Positions 25,861-34,565 are shown, counted from the stretch's first letter. The stretch: DNA of 64,000 bases from Buttiauxella sp965119215 (GCA_965119215.1 CBCPKK010000023.1:1-64000), one strand, 5' to 3'. Notes: generated by a model not told the origin, from the sequence alone. Program-made: numbers and translations.

Positions 25861-27228
25861 ATGGATAAGACAGCTAACCTCGCCAGTGAAATTTTGCTCG
25901 GAATCGGCGGGCAGGGAAATATCGCCCGTTTGGAAAACTGCATGACACGCGTGCGCGTCGAACTCAATGACGACAGCCAGCTTGATATTGCTCGCCTGAA
26001 AAAACTGCCGGGCGTTAGCGGCTACGTGAAGCAAGGTTCGCAGCACCAGCTGATTGTTGGGCCTGGTCGTGCGGCGCAGGTTGTTGATGCGATGCGCGAA
26101 CTATTGCAAAGCAGCGGCCAGACTCTCTCAAGCGAAGATGATATTGCGCAGAACAAAGCTCAGGCCAAAGCGCGTTACCAGGCACCGATGAGCGAAGCGC
26201 TGCGCAAATTGGCAAACGTCTTTATTCCATTGATTCCTGCTTTTATTGCCTCGGGGCTTATTACCGGGATTATTAATATCTTAAAGCGTCCGGATATTGT
26301 GGGCGACCTTGCCACGCAGTATCCGAACATTCTCGGCCTGCTCGCCATCTTCGGTAGTGCGGTCTTTGCTATCATGAATATTCTGGTGGGCGTGAACGCC
26401 GCCAAAGTATTCGGCGGTTCGATGGCGATGGGTGGCGTGATGGCGGGAATACTTTCCAGCCCGCAACTGGCGCAAATTCATCTGTTTGGTGAAAACCTCC
26501 AGCCTGGGCGCGGCGGTGTTATTGCCGTGCTGCTGGTGGTGGCATTGATGTGCTGGATTGAAAAACGCCTGCGCCGCTTACTGCCGGGTTCAATCGAGCT
26601 AATCCTCAACCCGTTGCTCACCACGTTGATTACCGCTTCGATTGCGATTGTTGCGCTGCAACCGCTGGGTGGACTGATTTCAGATGCGATTGCTCACGGT
26701 GCGACACTGGCAATCGACAAAGGGGGGTTGGTTGTTGGTGCGGTGCTTTCAGGCGTATTCCTGCCGCTGGTGCTGTCAGGTTTGCATCAGGGTTTAGTGC
26801 CGATTCACGTCGAGCTTATCCAGACCCACGGGCAGAACGCGTTGTTGCCCATTCTGGCGATGGCAGGCGTTGGGCAAGTCGGTGCTGCGCTGGCAGTATT
26901 AATGAAAACGCGTAACCCACGCTTGAAAAAGCTGATTAAGGGCGCATTACCAGTAGGACTGTTGGGCATTGGCGAACCGCTGATTTTCGGCGTAACGTTG
27001 CCGCTCGGTAAGCCTTTTATCGGTGCCTGTTTAGGCGGTGCGGTGGGCGGAGCGCTAATCAGTTACTGGAAAGTGGCAACGGTCATCACGTTCGGACTTT
27101 CAGGTTTACCGCTGGCATTAACTATTGTTGCCGGAAAAGTGATGTTCTATCTGTTAGGCTTTCTGATAGCGGTTATCGCCGGGTTCTTATTTACCTGGTT
27201 TATGGGCTTTAACGATCCAGAGGAATAA
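25861..27228 (+). CDS. murP: PTS N-acetylmuramic acid transporter MurP (EIIBC)
   Basis: This 455-residue inner-membrane permease imports and phosphorylates a sugar, by context MurNAc, to feed MurQ. The N-terminal EIIB domain (about 1-90) has the phosphocysteine Cys27 in LENCMTRVRV. After a linker the EIIC domain (about 110-455) has many membrane segments, including the GIGEPLIFGV loop that binds sugar. No EIIA domain is present, so it must borrow one; E. coli MurP uses Crr. It lies 21 bases after murQ. Sucrose-family EIIBC proteins are similar, so MurNAc specificity rests on the murQ linkage. Confidence 0.88.
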   Translation: MDKTANLASEILLGIGGQGNIARLENCMTRVRVELNDDSQLDIARLKKLPGVSGYVKQGSQHQLIVGPGRAAQVVDAMRELLQSSGQTLSSEDDIAQNKAQAKARYQAPMSEALRKLANVFIPLIPAFIASGLITGIINILKRPDIVGDLATQYPNILGLLAIFGSAVFAIMNILVGVNAAKVFGGSMAMGGVMAGILSSPQLAQIHLFGENLQPGRGGVIAVLLVVALMCWIEKRLRRLLPGSIELILNPLLTTLITASIAIVALQPLGGLISDAIAHGATLAIDKGGLVVGAVLSGVFLPLVLSGLHQGLVPIHVELIQTHGQNALLPILAMAGVGQVGAALAVLMKTRNPRLKKLIKGALPVGLLGIGEPLIFGVTLPLGKPFIGACLGGAVGGALISYWKVATVITFGLSGLPLALTIVAGKVMFYLLGFLIAVIAGFLFTWFMGFNDPEE

Positions 27229-27231
27229 CGT

Positions 27232-27870
27232 TTGGCAACTCAGAGTGAGCGTCGGGTAGTTTTTTTCGATTTAGATGGCACACTGCATCAGCAGGATATG
27301 TTTGGCAGCTTCTTGCGCTACCTGCTGCGCCATCAGCCCCTCAATCTGTTACTTGTCATTCCGCTTTTGCCGGTGATAGGTGGCGCGTTGCTGATTAAAG
27401 GACGCGCCGCTCGCTGGCCAATGAGCCTGTTGCTGTGGGGGGCGACGTTTGGTCACAGCGAAGCGCGGCTCAAACAACGGGAACAAGAATTCGTCACCTG
27501 GTTCCGTGGGCGAGTGACAGCCTTTCCGGTGGTGCAACAACGCCTTACTGATTATCTGACCAGCTCCGATGCGGATGTCTGGCTTATCACCGGTTCACCA
27601 CTGCCGCTTGTGCAGCAAGTTTATTTCGACACACCGTGGCTGCCGAAAGTTAAGCTTATTGCCAGCCAAATCAAGCGTTCTAACGGTGGGTGGGTACTCA
27701 CATTACGCTGCCTGGGACATGAAAAAGTGTCACAGCTGGAACAGCAAATCGGTACGCCATTACAACTCTACAGCGGTTACAGCGACAGCAATCAGGACAA
27801 CCCCTTGCTCTATTTTTGCCAACACCGCTGGCGCGTCACGCCGCTTGGGCAATTACAGCAGCTAGAGTGA
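27232..27870 (+). CDS. pgpC: phosphatidylglycerophosphatase C PgpC (YfhB)
   Basis: PgpC dephosphorylates phosphatidylglycerophosphate to phosphatidylglycerol. It is a HAD-family enzyme with the nucleophile motif FFDLDGTLHQQDMF at the N terminus, motif II in WLITGSP, and motif III in YSGYSDSNQDNPLL. A membrane-associated hydrophobic segment (LLLVIPLLPVIGGALLI) lies at about residues 38-54. The start is a TTG at 27232, eight bases after AGGA; the protein then matches E. coli YfhB from its first residues. It begins three bases after murP, which suggests it may now be read from the mur operon. Confidence 0.9.
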   Translation: MATQSERRVVFFDLDGTLHQQDMFGSFLRYLLRHQPLNLLLVIPLLPVIGGALLIKGRAARWPMSLLLWGATFGHSEARLKQREQEFVTWFRGRVTAFPVVQQRLTDYLTSSDADVWLITGSPLPLVQQVYFDTPWLPKVKLIASQIKRSNGGWVLTLRCLGHEKVSQLEQQIGTPLQLYSGYSDSNQDNPLLYFCQHRWRVTPLGQLQQLE

Positions 27871-27898
27871 TGTCATTTCGCATCTGATAACGGGTGTG

Positions 27899-27904
27899 TA
27901 TAAT
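27899..27904 (+). promoter_or_regulatory. -10 element of the tadA promoter
   Basis: A perfect TATAAT lies 30 bases upstream of the tadA start. No good -35 is visible 17 bases before it (TTTCGC). Confidence 0.45.
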
Positions 27905-27933
27905 GCGCGCCCGAATGTTGCCCGGAGAGTCCC

Positions 27934-28437
27934 TTGTCAGAAAGTGAATTTACCCACGAATACTGGATGCGTCATGCGCTGACCCTCGCGCGTCGTGCAT
28001 GGGAAGAAGGCGAAGTTCCGGTTGGTGCGGTGCTGGTGCATAACAACCAGGTGATTGGCGAAGGCTGGAACCGCCCGATTGGTTGGCACGATCCTACCGC
28101 TCACGCTGAAATTATGGCGCTGCGCCAGGGCGGAGTTGTGTTGCAGAACTACCGTCTGCTGGATACCACGCTTTATGTCACTCTCGAACCTTGCGTAATG
28201 TGCGCGGGGGCGATGGTTCATGGCCGTATTGGTAACCTGGTATTTGGCGCTCGTGATGCCAAAACCGGTGCTATCGGTTCGCTAATGGACGTGCTGGGCC
28301 ATCCTGGAATGAATCACCAGGTTAATGTGACTGAGGGCGTGTTGGCAGAAGAGTGTTCGGCAATGCTGAGTGATTTCTTTCGAGCCCGCCGTCTGGAGAA
28401 AAAGGCCCTAAAGGAAAAGGCCCGAAGCGCGGAGTAG
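27934..28437 (+). CDS. tadA: tRNA-specific adenosine deaminase TadA
   Basis: TadA deaminates A34 of tRNA-Arg(ACG) to inosine and is essential for decoding. The 167-residue zinc enzyme has the cytidine/adenosine deaminase motifs HAE (His57, Glu59) and PCVMC (Cys87, Cys90). The start is a TTG at 27934 behind GGAGAG, and the protein then reads MSESEFTHEYWMRHAL, corresponding to the experimentally used short form in E. coli. The last 116 bases overlap the 3' end of mltF on the other strand. Confidence 0.96.
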   Translation: MSESEFTHEYWMRHALTLARRAWEEGEVPVGAVLVHNNQVIGEGWNRPIGWHDPTAHAEIMALRQGGVVLQNYRLLDTTLYVTLEPCVMCAGAMVHGRIGNLVFGARDAKTGAIGSLMDVLGHPGMNHQVNVTEGVLAEECSAMLSDFFRARRLEKKALKEKARSAE

Positions 28438-29878
28438 TCAATTCGACTGGGGCGACGGCAGGATAAGCCTCTGCATATTTTTCCTCTTGTGCCGCCTGCG
28501 TTTCTTTTTCGAGCAAATATCCCGCCAGACTTATGTAATATTTACGGATATTTTCCACATATGCGTAAGCCTCATGGCCGCGCGCGTAGCCATAAGTCGT
28601 TTTGCTGTAATACGGTTTTTGGCTCAGCAATGGCAGCCGCATTTTCACGTCAGCCCAGCTATCCGGATTACCTTTTTGCTTCGCAGTAAGCTGACGGGCA
28701 TCCAGCATATGGGCATATCCCATGTTGTATGCCGTCAATGCAAACCAAATGCGTTCTTCTTCTGGCACCGTATCAGGGACTTTCGCCATCATATCTTTCA
28801 GATAACGACTTCCCCCTTCGATGCTTTGCTCCGGATCTAGCCGGTCGGTTACGCCAAGACTTTGCGCCGTGTTTTTGGTCAGCATCATTAACCCACGCAC
28901 GCCAGTGGGGGAAGTCGCCTGGTCATCCCAGTGCGATTCCTGATACGAAATAGCTGCCAGCAAACGCCAGTCTATTTCCGTGGCATATTTTTCGAATAAC
29001 GGCTGAAGGTCAGGCAGCACAGTATCCACAGCTTTGAGGAATGTGCGGGTATCGACATAATCGAAATCCCCAACGTGGCCGAGATACTTTTCTTCCAGGC
29101 GGGCAAATGTGCCGTCGCTGTTGAGCCGGTTATAAAAGTCGAGCAGGGCGGCGGAAAGACTGTCGTCGCTATCTAACGCGCTAAACCACGTCACCGGTTG
29201 CTCATCCGTCACATCCAGAGCGACAGCAAGCTGCGGGTGAACGCGTTGGAACGTGCTGATGGCAACGGAATCCGCAATGGTATAGGCAATCTTCCCATCG
29301 ACGACTTGCTGCATCAACTCGGTGCTGCTCTGCTGTTCATCGACCTGCCAGCTTAAATCCGGGAATTTTTGTTCTTTAAGTCTCTTCAACGCATTAAGCG
29401 ACGTGACACCGGGTGAGAGCACTAACTGATTTTCTTTAACGTCTGCCAGAGTCCGCGGGCGGAAACTCCCGATGCGATAAACCATCTGCTGGGAAACGGA
29501 ATAGTAGGCCGGCCCCGCCTGGTAACGTTGGCTGCGTTGCGTGTTGTAAACCAGACCTGCTGCAATCACATCGGCTTTGTCATTATCAATGTCATCGAAC
29601 AGCTCCTGGATATTGGGTCGAACGGTCACTTCCAGCTTCACGCCAAGATAATCAGCGAACTGCTGCGCCAGCTCATAATCGAGCCCGATTTCTTTACCCT
29701 GATAAACGCTGTAGGTTAAAGGCGAGTTAATAGTACTGACGCGCAAAACCCCCCGCTCTTGAATGGCGGCAATACGGTTTTCGGCTTGTCCGAACCAGGG
29801 AATGGAGGGCCATAGCGCCACTGCCAGCAACACGGTTACGGCACCGATAAGCAGATAATTAATTTTAAATCTTTTCAA
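28322..29878 (-). CDS. mltF: membrane-bound lytic murein transglycosylase MltF
   Basis: MltF cleaves peptidoglycan glycan strands to form 1,6-anhydromuramyl ends. After an N-terminal membrane anchor (INYLLIGAVTVLLAVALW), an extracellular solute-binding-like regulatory domain (about 45-265) is followed by the lysozyme-like SLT domain. Its catalytic Glu is in AISYQESHWD, and the SLT features SPTGVRGLMMLT and AYNMGYAH follow. I chose the TTG at 29878 (MKRFKINY), which gives 518 residues as in E. coli; a TTG at 29893 would add five. The proline-rich tail is encoded antisense to the end of tadA. Confidence 0.92.
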   Translation of the reverse strand: MKRFKINYLLIGAVTVLLAVALWPSIPWFGQAENRIAAIQERGVLRVSTINSPLTYSVYQGKEIGLDYELAQQFADYLGVKLEVTVRPNIQELFDDIDNDKADVIAAGLVYNTQRSQRYQAGPAYYSVSQQMVYRIGSFRPRTLADVKENQLVLSPGVTSLNALKRLKEQKFPDLSWQVDEQQSSTELMQQVVDGKIAYTIADSVAISTFQRVHPQLAVALDVTDEQPVTWFSALDSDDSLSAALLDFYNRLNSDGTFARLEEKYLGHVGDFDYVDTRTFLKAVDTVLPDLQPLFEKYATEIDWRLLAAISYQESHWDDQATSPTGVRGLMMLTKNTAQSLGVTDRLDPEQSIEGGSRYLKDMMAKVPDTVPEEERIWFALTAYNMGYAHMLDARQLTAKQKGNPDSWADVKMRLPLLSQKPYYSKTTYGYARGHEAYAYVENIRKYYISLAGYLLEKETQAAQEEKYAEAYPAVAPVELTTPRFGPFPLGPFSPDGGLERNHSALPNTLLPTRPQSH

Positions 29879-30043
29879 ATAGTTAATCTGCAACGAGGCG
29901 TAGAGTTTTCGCTAACAACAGGCTTCAAAAGTGGAGGTTCTTTAAAAAGGTGTGGCGCATTTTGCTTAACAAAACGCCACTGTGCAACTTATTCGGTATT
30001 TGTGGCTATATTTTCGCCAATAAAAACTAATCCGTTTATTTAT

Positions 30044-30082
30044 ACGCAAACGGTTTCGTCAGGGCCGCGGATTCTCTATAAT
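30044..30082 (+). promoter_or_regulatory. purL promoter with PurR box
   Basis: ACGCAAACGGTTTCGT at 30044-30059 matches the PurR consensus ACGCAAACGTTTNCNT with one mismatch. A perfect TATAAT stands at 30077-30082, 17 bases beyond, so the -35 hexamer lies inside the box. PurR with hypoxanthine or guanine would block polymerase directly. Transcription would begin near 30089, 60 bases before the purL ATG. Confidence 0.9.
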
Positions 30083-30148
30083 AGCGCCCGTTTTCCCCTT
30101 GCGCCCACTGAAGCGTCCCCCTGGCGTTTCGAAGACGAGAGATCTTTG

Positions 30149-33100
30149 ATGATGGAAATTCTGCGTGGTTCGCCCGCTTTATCGGCATTTCGTATTAACA
30201 AATTACTGGCCCGCTTGAATGACGCCAACCTTCCGGTCAGCGACATTTATGCCGAGTATGTTCACTTTGCCGATCTCGACGCGCCGCTTACGGCTGAAGA
30301 GCACGCCCGCCTGCAACGGTTGTTGAAATATGGTCCAACCCTTGCCGACCACGCCCCGACCGGCCACCTGATTCTGGTCACGCCGCGTCCTGGTACCATC
30401 TCACCCTGGTCCTCTAAAGCTACCGATATTGCTCATAACTGCGATTTGGCAAAAGTTAAGCGTCTGGAACGCGGCGTGGCGTATTACGTCACCGCAAGCC
30501 AACTGACTGACGCACAGCGCCAGGAAGTCGCGGCATTGCTGCATGACCGCATGATGGAAAGCGTTTTTGACTCGCTTGATGATGCGCAACAGCTGTTCTC
30601 CCAACATCAACCAACACCGGTGCAAAGTGTTGACCTGCTAACGCAGGGGCGGAGCGCGCTGGTGGAAGCTAATATCCGCCTCGGCCTGGCGCTGGCAGAA
30701 GATGAAATTGACTACCTGCAAGATGCGTTCACCAAACTGGGACGCAATCCGAACGACATCGAACTGTACATGTTCGCGCAGGCGAACTCTGAACACTGTC
30801 GCCACAAAATCTTCAACGCCGACTGGATTATCGACGGTGTAGAACAGCCTAAATCGCTGTTCAAAATGATTAAGAATACTTTCGAGAAAACCCCTGACTA
30901 CGTGTTATCTGCCTATAAAGATAATGCCGCAGTAATGGAAGGCTCGTCAGTAGGGCGCTTCTTTGCAGACCATGAAGCGGGGCGCTATGACTATCACCAG
31001 GAAGATGCGCATATCCTGATGAAAGTCGAAACCCACAACCACCCAACCGCCATTTCCCCATGGCCGGGCGCGGCGACAGGTTCCGGCGGTGAAATCCGTG
31101 ATGAAGGCGCAACAGGCCGCGGTGCTAAACCAAAAGCGGGCCTGGTCGGTTTCTCAGTCTCAAACTTGCGTATCCCTGGTTTTGAACAGCCGTGGGAAGA
31201 AGATTTCGGTAAGCCAGATCGCATCGTGACCGCGCTGGACATCATGACTGATGGCCCTCTGGGCGGTGCAGCATTCAACAACGAATTTGGTCGCCCGGCG
31301 CTGACTGGCTACTTCCGTACTTACGAAGAGCAAGTCAATAGCCACAACGGCGTCGAACTGCGTGGCTACCACAAGCCAATCATGCTGGCAGGCGGCATCG
31401 GTAATATTCGTGCCGATCACGTTCAGAAAGGTGAAATCACCGTAGGTGCGAAACTGATCGTCCTCGGTGGCCCATCCATGAACATTGGTTTGGGCGGCGG
31501 TGCGGCATCTTCAATGGCCTCTGGCCAGTCTGACGCCGATCTGGATTTTGCTTCCGTACAGCGTGACAACCCTGAAATGGAGCGCCGTTGCCAGGAAGTG
31601 ATCGACCGTTGCTGGGAACTGGGCGATGCCAACCCAATCCTGTTTATTCATGACGTGGGCGCTGGTGGCCTTTCCAACGCGATGCCGGAACTGGTTAGCG
31701 ACGGTGGCCGTGGTGGACGCTTCGACCTGCGTAAAATTCTCAATGACGAACCGGGCATGAGCCCGCTGGAAGTGTGGTGTAACGAATCCCAGGAACGTTA
31801 TGTTCTGGCGGTATCACCAGACCAGCTGCCGTTGTTTGACGAACTCTGCCGCCGTGAACGCGCGCCGTACGCCGTCATCGGTGAAGCTACCGAAGAAAAA
31901 CATCTGACACTTAACGACAGCCATTTCGACAACCAGCCAATTGATATGCCGCTGGACGTTCTGCTCGGCAAAACGCCGAAAATGGAACGTAACGTTGAAA
32001 CCCTGAAAGCGAAAGGCGATGCGCTGGATTGCCGTAACATCACGATTGCTGATGCGGTAAACCGCGTGTTGCATTTGCCGACCGTTGCGGAGAAAACTTT
32101 CCTTGTGACCATCGGCGACCGTTCGGTTACCGGCATGGTCGCCCGCGACCAGATGGTTGGGCCGTGGCAGATCCCGGTGGCTAACTGTGCGGTAACCACC
32201 GCAAGCCTTGATAGCTACTATGGTGAAGCGATGTCCCTCGGTGAGCGTGCGCCTGTCGCGCTGCTGGACTTTGCTGCATCAGGCCGTCTGGCTGTCGGTG
32301 AGGCGCTGACTAACATTGCCGCTACGCAAATCGGTGCGCTGAACCGCATTAAACTCTCGGCTAACTGGATGTCCGCAGCCGGTCACCCTGGTGAAGACGC
32401 TGGTCTTTACGAAGCGGTGAAAGCAGTAGGTGAAGAACTTTGCCCGACGCTTGGCCTGACGATCCCGGTGGGCAAAGACTCCATGTCGATGAAAACCCGC
32501 TGGCAGGAAGGCACTGAACAGCGTGAGATGACTTCTCCGCTGTCGCTGGTTATTACTGCGTTTGCTCGTGTCGAAGACGTTCGCCGTACCGTTACGCCAC
32601 AACTGCGTACAGAAGAAGATAACGCCTTGTTGCTTATCGATTTGGGCGTAGGCCATAACGCACTGGGTGCTACCGCGTTCTCCCAGGTTTATCGTCAACT
32701 GGGTGATAAACCTGCTGATGTCCGCAGCGCTGAACAGCTTAAAGGTTTCTTTAATGCGATTCAGGCACTGGTCAGCGAGCAGAAACTGCTGGCCTACCAT
32801 GACCGCTCCGACGGCGGTTTGTTGGTGACGCTGGCTGAGATGGCATTCGCCGGTCACTGCGGCGTGGAAGCGGATATCGCAACGCTGGGTAACGACCATC
32901 TGGCAGCGCTGTTCAACGAAGAATTGGGCGCGGTCATTCAGGTGAAAGCGGCGGATCGCGCAGCGGTTGAGAAAACGCTGGCAGACCACGGCCTGGCTGA
33001 TTGCGTTCACTTCCTCGGCAAAGCCGTTGCTGGTGACCGTTTCATTCTGACTTCTGGCGGTCACGCAGTATTTAGCGAAAGCCGCACCACGCTTCGCATG

Positions 33101-34039
33101 TGGTGGGCGGAAACGACCTGGCAGATGCAGCGCCTGCGCGACAACCCAGCCTGTGCCGATCAAGAACATGAAGCGAAAGCCAATGACAACGATCCTGGCC
33201 TGAACGTTAAACTGAGTTTCGATATTAAAGAAGATATCGCCGCGCCGTTTATCGCCAAAGGTGCGCGTCCTAAAGTTGCCGTACTGCGCGAGCAGGGCGT
33301 TAACTCCCACGTTGAAATGGCAGCGGCTTTCCACCGTGCAGGCTTCGATGCCATCGACGTTCATATGAGTGATTTGCTGGCGGGGCGTCGCGGTCTGGAA
33401 GATTTCCAGGCGCTGGTGGCGTGTGGCGGTTTCTCTTACGGCGACGTACTGGGCGCGGGTGAGGGTTGGGCTAAATCCATTCTCTTTAACTCACGCGTAC
33501 GTGACGAGTTCGAAACCTTCTTCCACCGTCCGCAGACCCTGGCATTGGGCGTGTGCAACGGTTGCCAGATGATGTCGAACCTGCGTGAACTGGTTCCGGG
33601 CAGCGACCTGTGGCCACGCTTTGTACGCAACCACTCCGATCGTTTTGAAGCACGTTTCAGCCTGGTGGAAGTCACTTCAAGCCCGTCGCTGTTGCTGCAA
33701 GGCATGGTGGGCTCGCATATGCCAATCGCTGTTTCTCATGGTGAAGGGCATGTTGAAGTACGCGATGCGGCACATCTCGCAGCGCTTGAAAGCAAAGGGC
33801 TGGTGGCGCTGCGCTTTATCGACAACTTCGGCAAAGTTACGCAAGACTACCCGGCGAACCCGAACGGTTCGCCAAACGGGATTACTGCGGTAACCAACGA
33901 AAGTGGGCGCGTCACGATTATGATGCCGCACCCAGAACGTGTGTTCCGTACCGTCAGCAATTCCTGGCATCCGGAAGAGTGGGGCGAAGATAGCCCGTGG
34001 ATGCGCATTTTCCGCAATGCGCGTAAACAACTCGGTTAA
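30149..34039 (+). CDS. purL: phosphoribosylformylglycinamidine synthase PurL
   Basis: PurL converts FGAR and glutamine with ATP to FGAM, the fourth step of purine synthesis. It is the large single-chain form (1296 residues, E. coli 1295): an N-terminal domain, two AIR-synthetase-like halves (KVETHNHPTAISPWPGAATGSGGEIRDEGATGRG carries ATP-site residues), and a C-terminal glutaminase. The glutaminase nucleophile Cys is in ALGVCNGCQMM, and its His and Glu are in MMPHPERVFR. I chose the ATG at 30149 because the protein then starts MMEILRGSPALSAF as in E. coli and the upstream codons contain the promoter. Confidence 0.97.
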   Translation: MMEILRGSPALSAFRINKLLARLNDANLPVSDIYAEYVHFADLDAPLTAEEHARLQRLLKYGPTLADHAPTGHLILVTPRPGTISPWSSKATDIAHNCDLAKVKRLERGVAYYVTASQLTDAQRQEVAALLHDRMMESVFDSLDDAQQLFSQHQPTPVQSVDLLTQGRSALVEANIRLGLALAEDEIDYLQDAFTKLGRNPNDIELYMFAQANSEHCRHKIFNADWIIDGVEQPKSLFKMIKNTFEKTPDYVLSAYKDNAAVMEGSSVGRFFADHEAGRYDYHQEDAHILMKVETHNHPTAISPWPGAATGSGGEIRDEGATGRGAKPKAGLVGFSVSNLRIPGFEQPWEEDFGKPDRIVTALDIMTDGPLGGAAFNNEFGRPALTGYFRTYEEQVNSHNGVELRGYHKPIMLAGGIGNIRADHVQKGEITVGAKLIVLGGPSMNIGLGGGAASSMASGQSDADLDFASVQRDNPEMERRCQEVIDRCWELGDANPILFIHDVGAGGLSNAMPELVSDGGRGGRFDLRKILNDEPGMSPLEVWCNESQERYVLAVSPDQLPLFDELCRRERAPYAVIGEATEEKHLTLNDSHFDNQPIDMPLDVLLGKTPKMERNVETLKAKGDALDCRNITIADAVNRVLHLPTVAEKTFLVTIGDRSVTGMVARDQMVGPWQIPVANCAVTTASLDSYYGEAMSLGERAPVALLDFAASGRLAVGEALTNIAATQIGALNRIKLSANWMSAAGHPGEDAGLYEAVKAVGEELCPTLGLTIPVGKDSMSMKTRWQEGTEQREMTSPLSLVITAFARVEDVRRTVTPQLRTEEDNALLLIDLGVGHNALGATAFSQVYRQLGDKPADVRSAEQLKGFFNAIQALVSEQKLLAYHDRSDGGLLVTLAEMAFAGHCGVEADIATLGNDHLAALFNEELGAVIQVKAADRAAVEKTLADHGLADCVHFLGKAVAGDRFILTSGGHAVFSESRTTLRMWWAETTWQMQRLRDNPACADQEHEAKANDNDPGLNVKLSFDIKEDIAAPFIAKGARPKVAVLREQGVNSHVEMAAAFHRAGFDAIDVHMSDLLAGRRGLEDFQALVACGGFSYGDVLGAGEGWAKSILFNSRVRDEFETFFHRPQTLALGVCNGCQMMSNLRELVPGSDLWPRFVRNHSDRFEARFSLVEVTSSPSLLLQGMVGSHMPIAVSHGEGHVEVRDAAHLAALESKGLVALRFIDNFGKVTQDYPANPNGSPNGITAVTNESGRVTIMMPHPERVFRTVSNSWHPEEWGEDSPWMRIFRNARKQLG

Positions 34040-34047
34040 GTAAACCG

Positions 34048-34087
34048 CTCTCTCTCCTTTTGGGAGAGGGTTGGGGTGAGGGCGACC
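34048..34087. repeat. REP-like palindrome after purL
   Basis: CTCTCTCC-TTTT-GGGAGAGGG forms a hairpin, followed by the head TTGGGGTGAGGGCGACC. The same design recurs at 45954-46115, and relatives lie at 38466-38497 and 61123-61297, all between genes. Confidence 0.7.
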
Positions 34088-34102
34088 TCTGCACTAACAA
34101 AC

Positions 34103-34134
34103 AAATCCCTTCGCTAACCCGAGGGGATTTTTTT
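34103..34134 (+). terminator. terminator of purL
   Basis: AAATCCC pairs with GGGATTT (34103-34109 with 34124-34130), with partial pairing inside and a run of seven T at the end. It lies 64 bases after the purL stop, beyond the REP-like element. Confidence 0.8.
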
Positions 34135-34166
34135 GTCACCTATTCCCGACATCACGCATATTTCAT

Positions 34167-34184
34167 TGTCTCAAATAGGAGACA
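34167..34184. promoter_or_regulatory. GlrR binding site upstream of glmY
   Basis: TGTC-N10-GACA is a perfect match to the known GlrR recognition pattern. It lies about 190 bases upstream of the glmY start, a normal distance for a sigma-54 enhancer site. Confidence 0.75.
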
Positions 34185-34229
34185 TTTAAATTATTGAATT
34201 TTAATGAATTTAAATAATGACTTATATTT

Positions 34230-34247
34230 TGTTGTTAATAGGCGACG
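34230..34247. promoter_or_regulatory. possible second GlrR site
   Basis: TGTT-N10-GACG matches the GlrR pattern in six of eight positions and lies 63 bases downstream of the perfect site. E. coli glmY has three GlrR sites; I could not find a convincing third one here. Confidence 0.4.
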
Positions 34248-34326
34248 TTTTGGGTGAAAAGTGAACGGGTTGTTGAACACGTAATACCACAAATAAACAT
34301 AATAGAAACATTGATGTACATTATTG

Positions 34327-34356
34327 TTGTCAAACATGGCATATATAATGCATAAT
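34327..34356 (+). promoter_or_regulatory. overlapping sigma-54 and sigma-70 promoters of glmY
   Basis: For sigma-54, TGGCA at 34337-34341 and TGCA at 34349-34352 place GG and GC 12 bases apart. For sigma-70, TTGTCA (34327-34332) and CATAAT (34351-34356) are 18 bases apart. Both predict a start at about 34363-34364. This is the same dual design known for E. coli glmY. Confidence 0.85.
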
Positions 34357-34363
34357 ACTTCAC

Positions 34364-34565
34364 AGTGGCTCATTCACCTCCTTATGTCAGTCCCCGAAAG
34401 GGTTGTGCTACATAAACCTTAGAATGAAGCACTCAAGGTGCCTGCCGTCCATCTTTTGATTATTGTCAGTCTCGTACTGCTTTATCATGCTCCGGGCGAA
34501 ACGTTGAGTAAGGCACCGCCTGATTCCAGAACAAAGGCAGAGATTATTCTCTGCCTTTGTTGTTT
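34364..34565 (+). ncRNA. glmY: small RNA GlmY
   Basis: GlmY mimics GlmZ and sequesters the adaptor RapZ, so that GlmZ survives and activates translation of glmS (glucosamine-6-phosphate synthase). The 5' end AGTGGCTCATTCACC and the following TTATGTCAG...GTGCTACATAA hairpin match E. coli GlmY as I know it. The locus is also the same, directly upstream of glrK-qseG-glrR, whose products activate it. The central part is diverged and the RNA is about 200 bases long, against 184 in E. coli. It ends in a perfect 12-base stem (34531-34542 with 34549-34560). Confidence 0.88.
34531..34565 (+). terminator. terminator of glmY
   Basis: ACAAAGGCAGAG/CTCTGCCTTTGT is a perfect 12-base stem with a six-base loop, followed by TGTTT. 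The T run is weak, but the stem is very stable. Confidence 0.8.

Noticed and set aside
30002..30148. 49-residue N-terminal extension of purL
   Set aside because: The stretch contains the PurR box and the TATAAT element, so it is promoter DNA.
32279..33364. 361-codon open frame antisense to purL
   Set aside because: It lies wholly within the well-conserved purL gene, has no ribosome binding site, and its translation is the His/Gln/Phe-rich type produced by the reverse of a GC-balanced coding frame.
34191..34373. 60-codon minus-strand open frame upstream of glmY
   Set aside because: It is AT-rich and covers the sigma-54 promoter and activator region of glmY, with no ribosome binding site.
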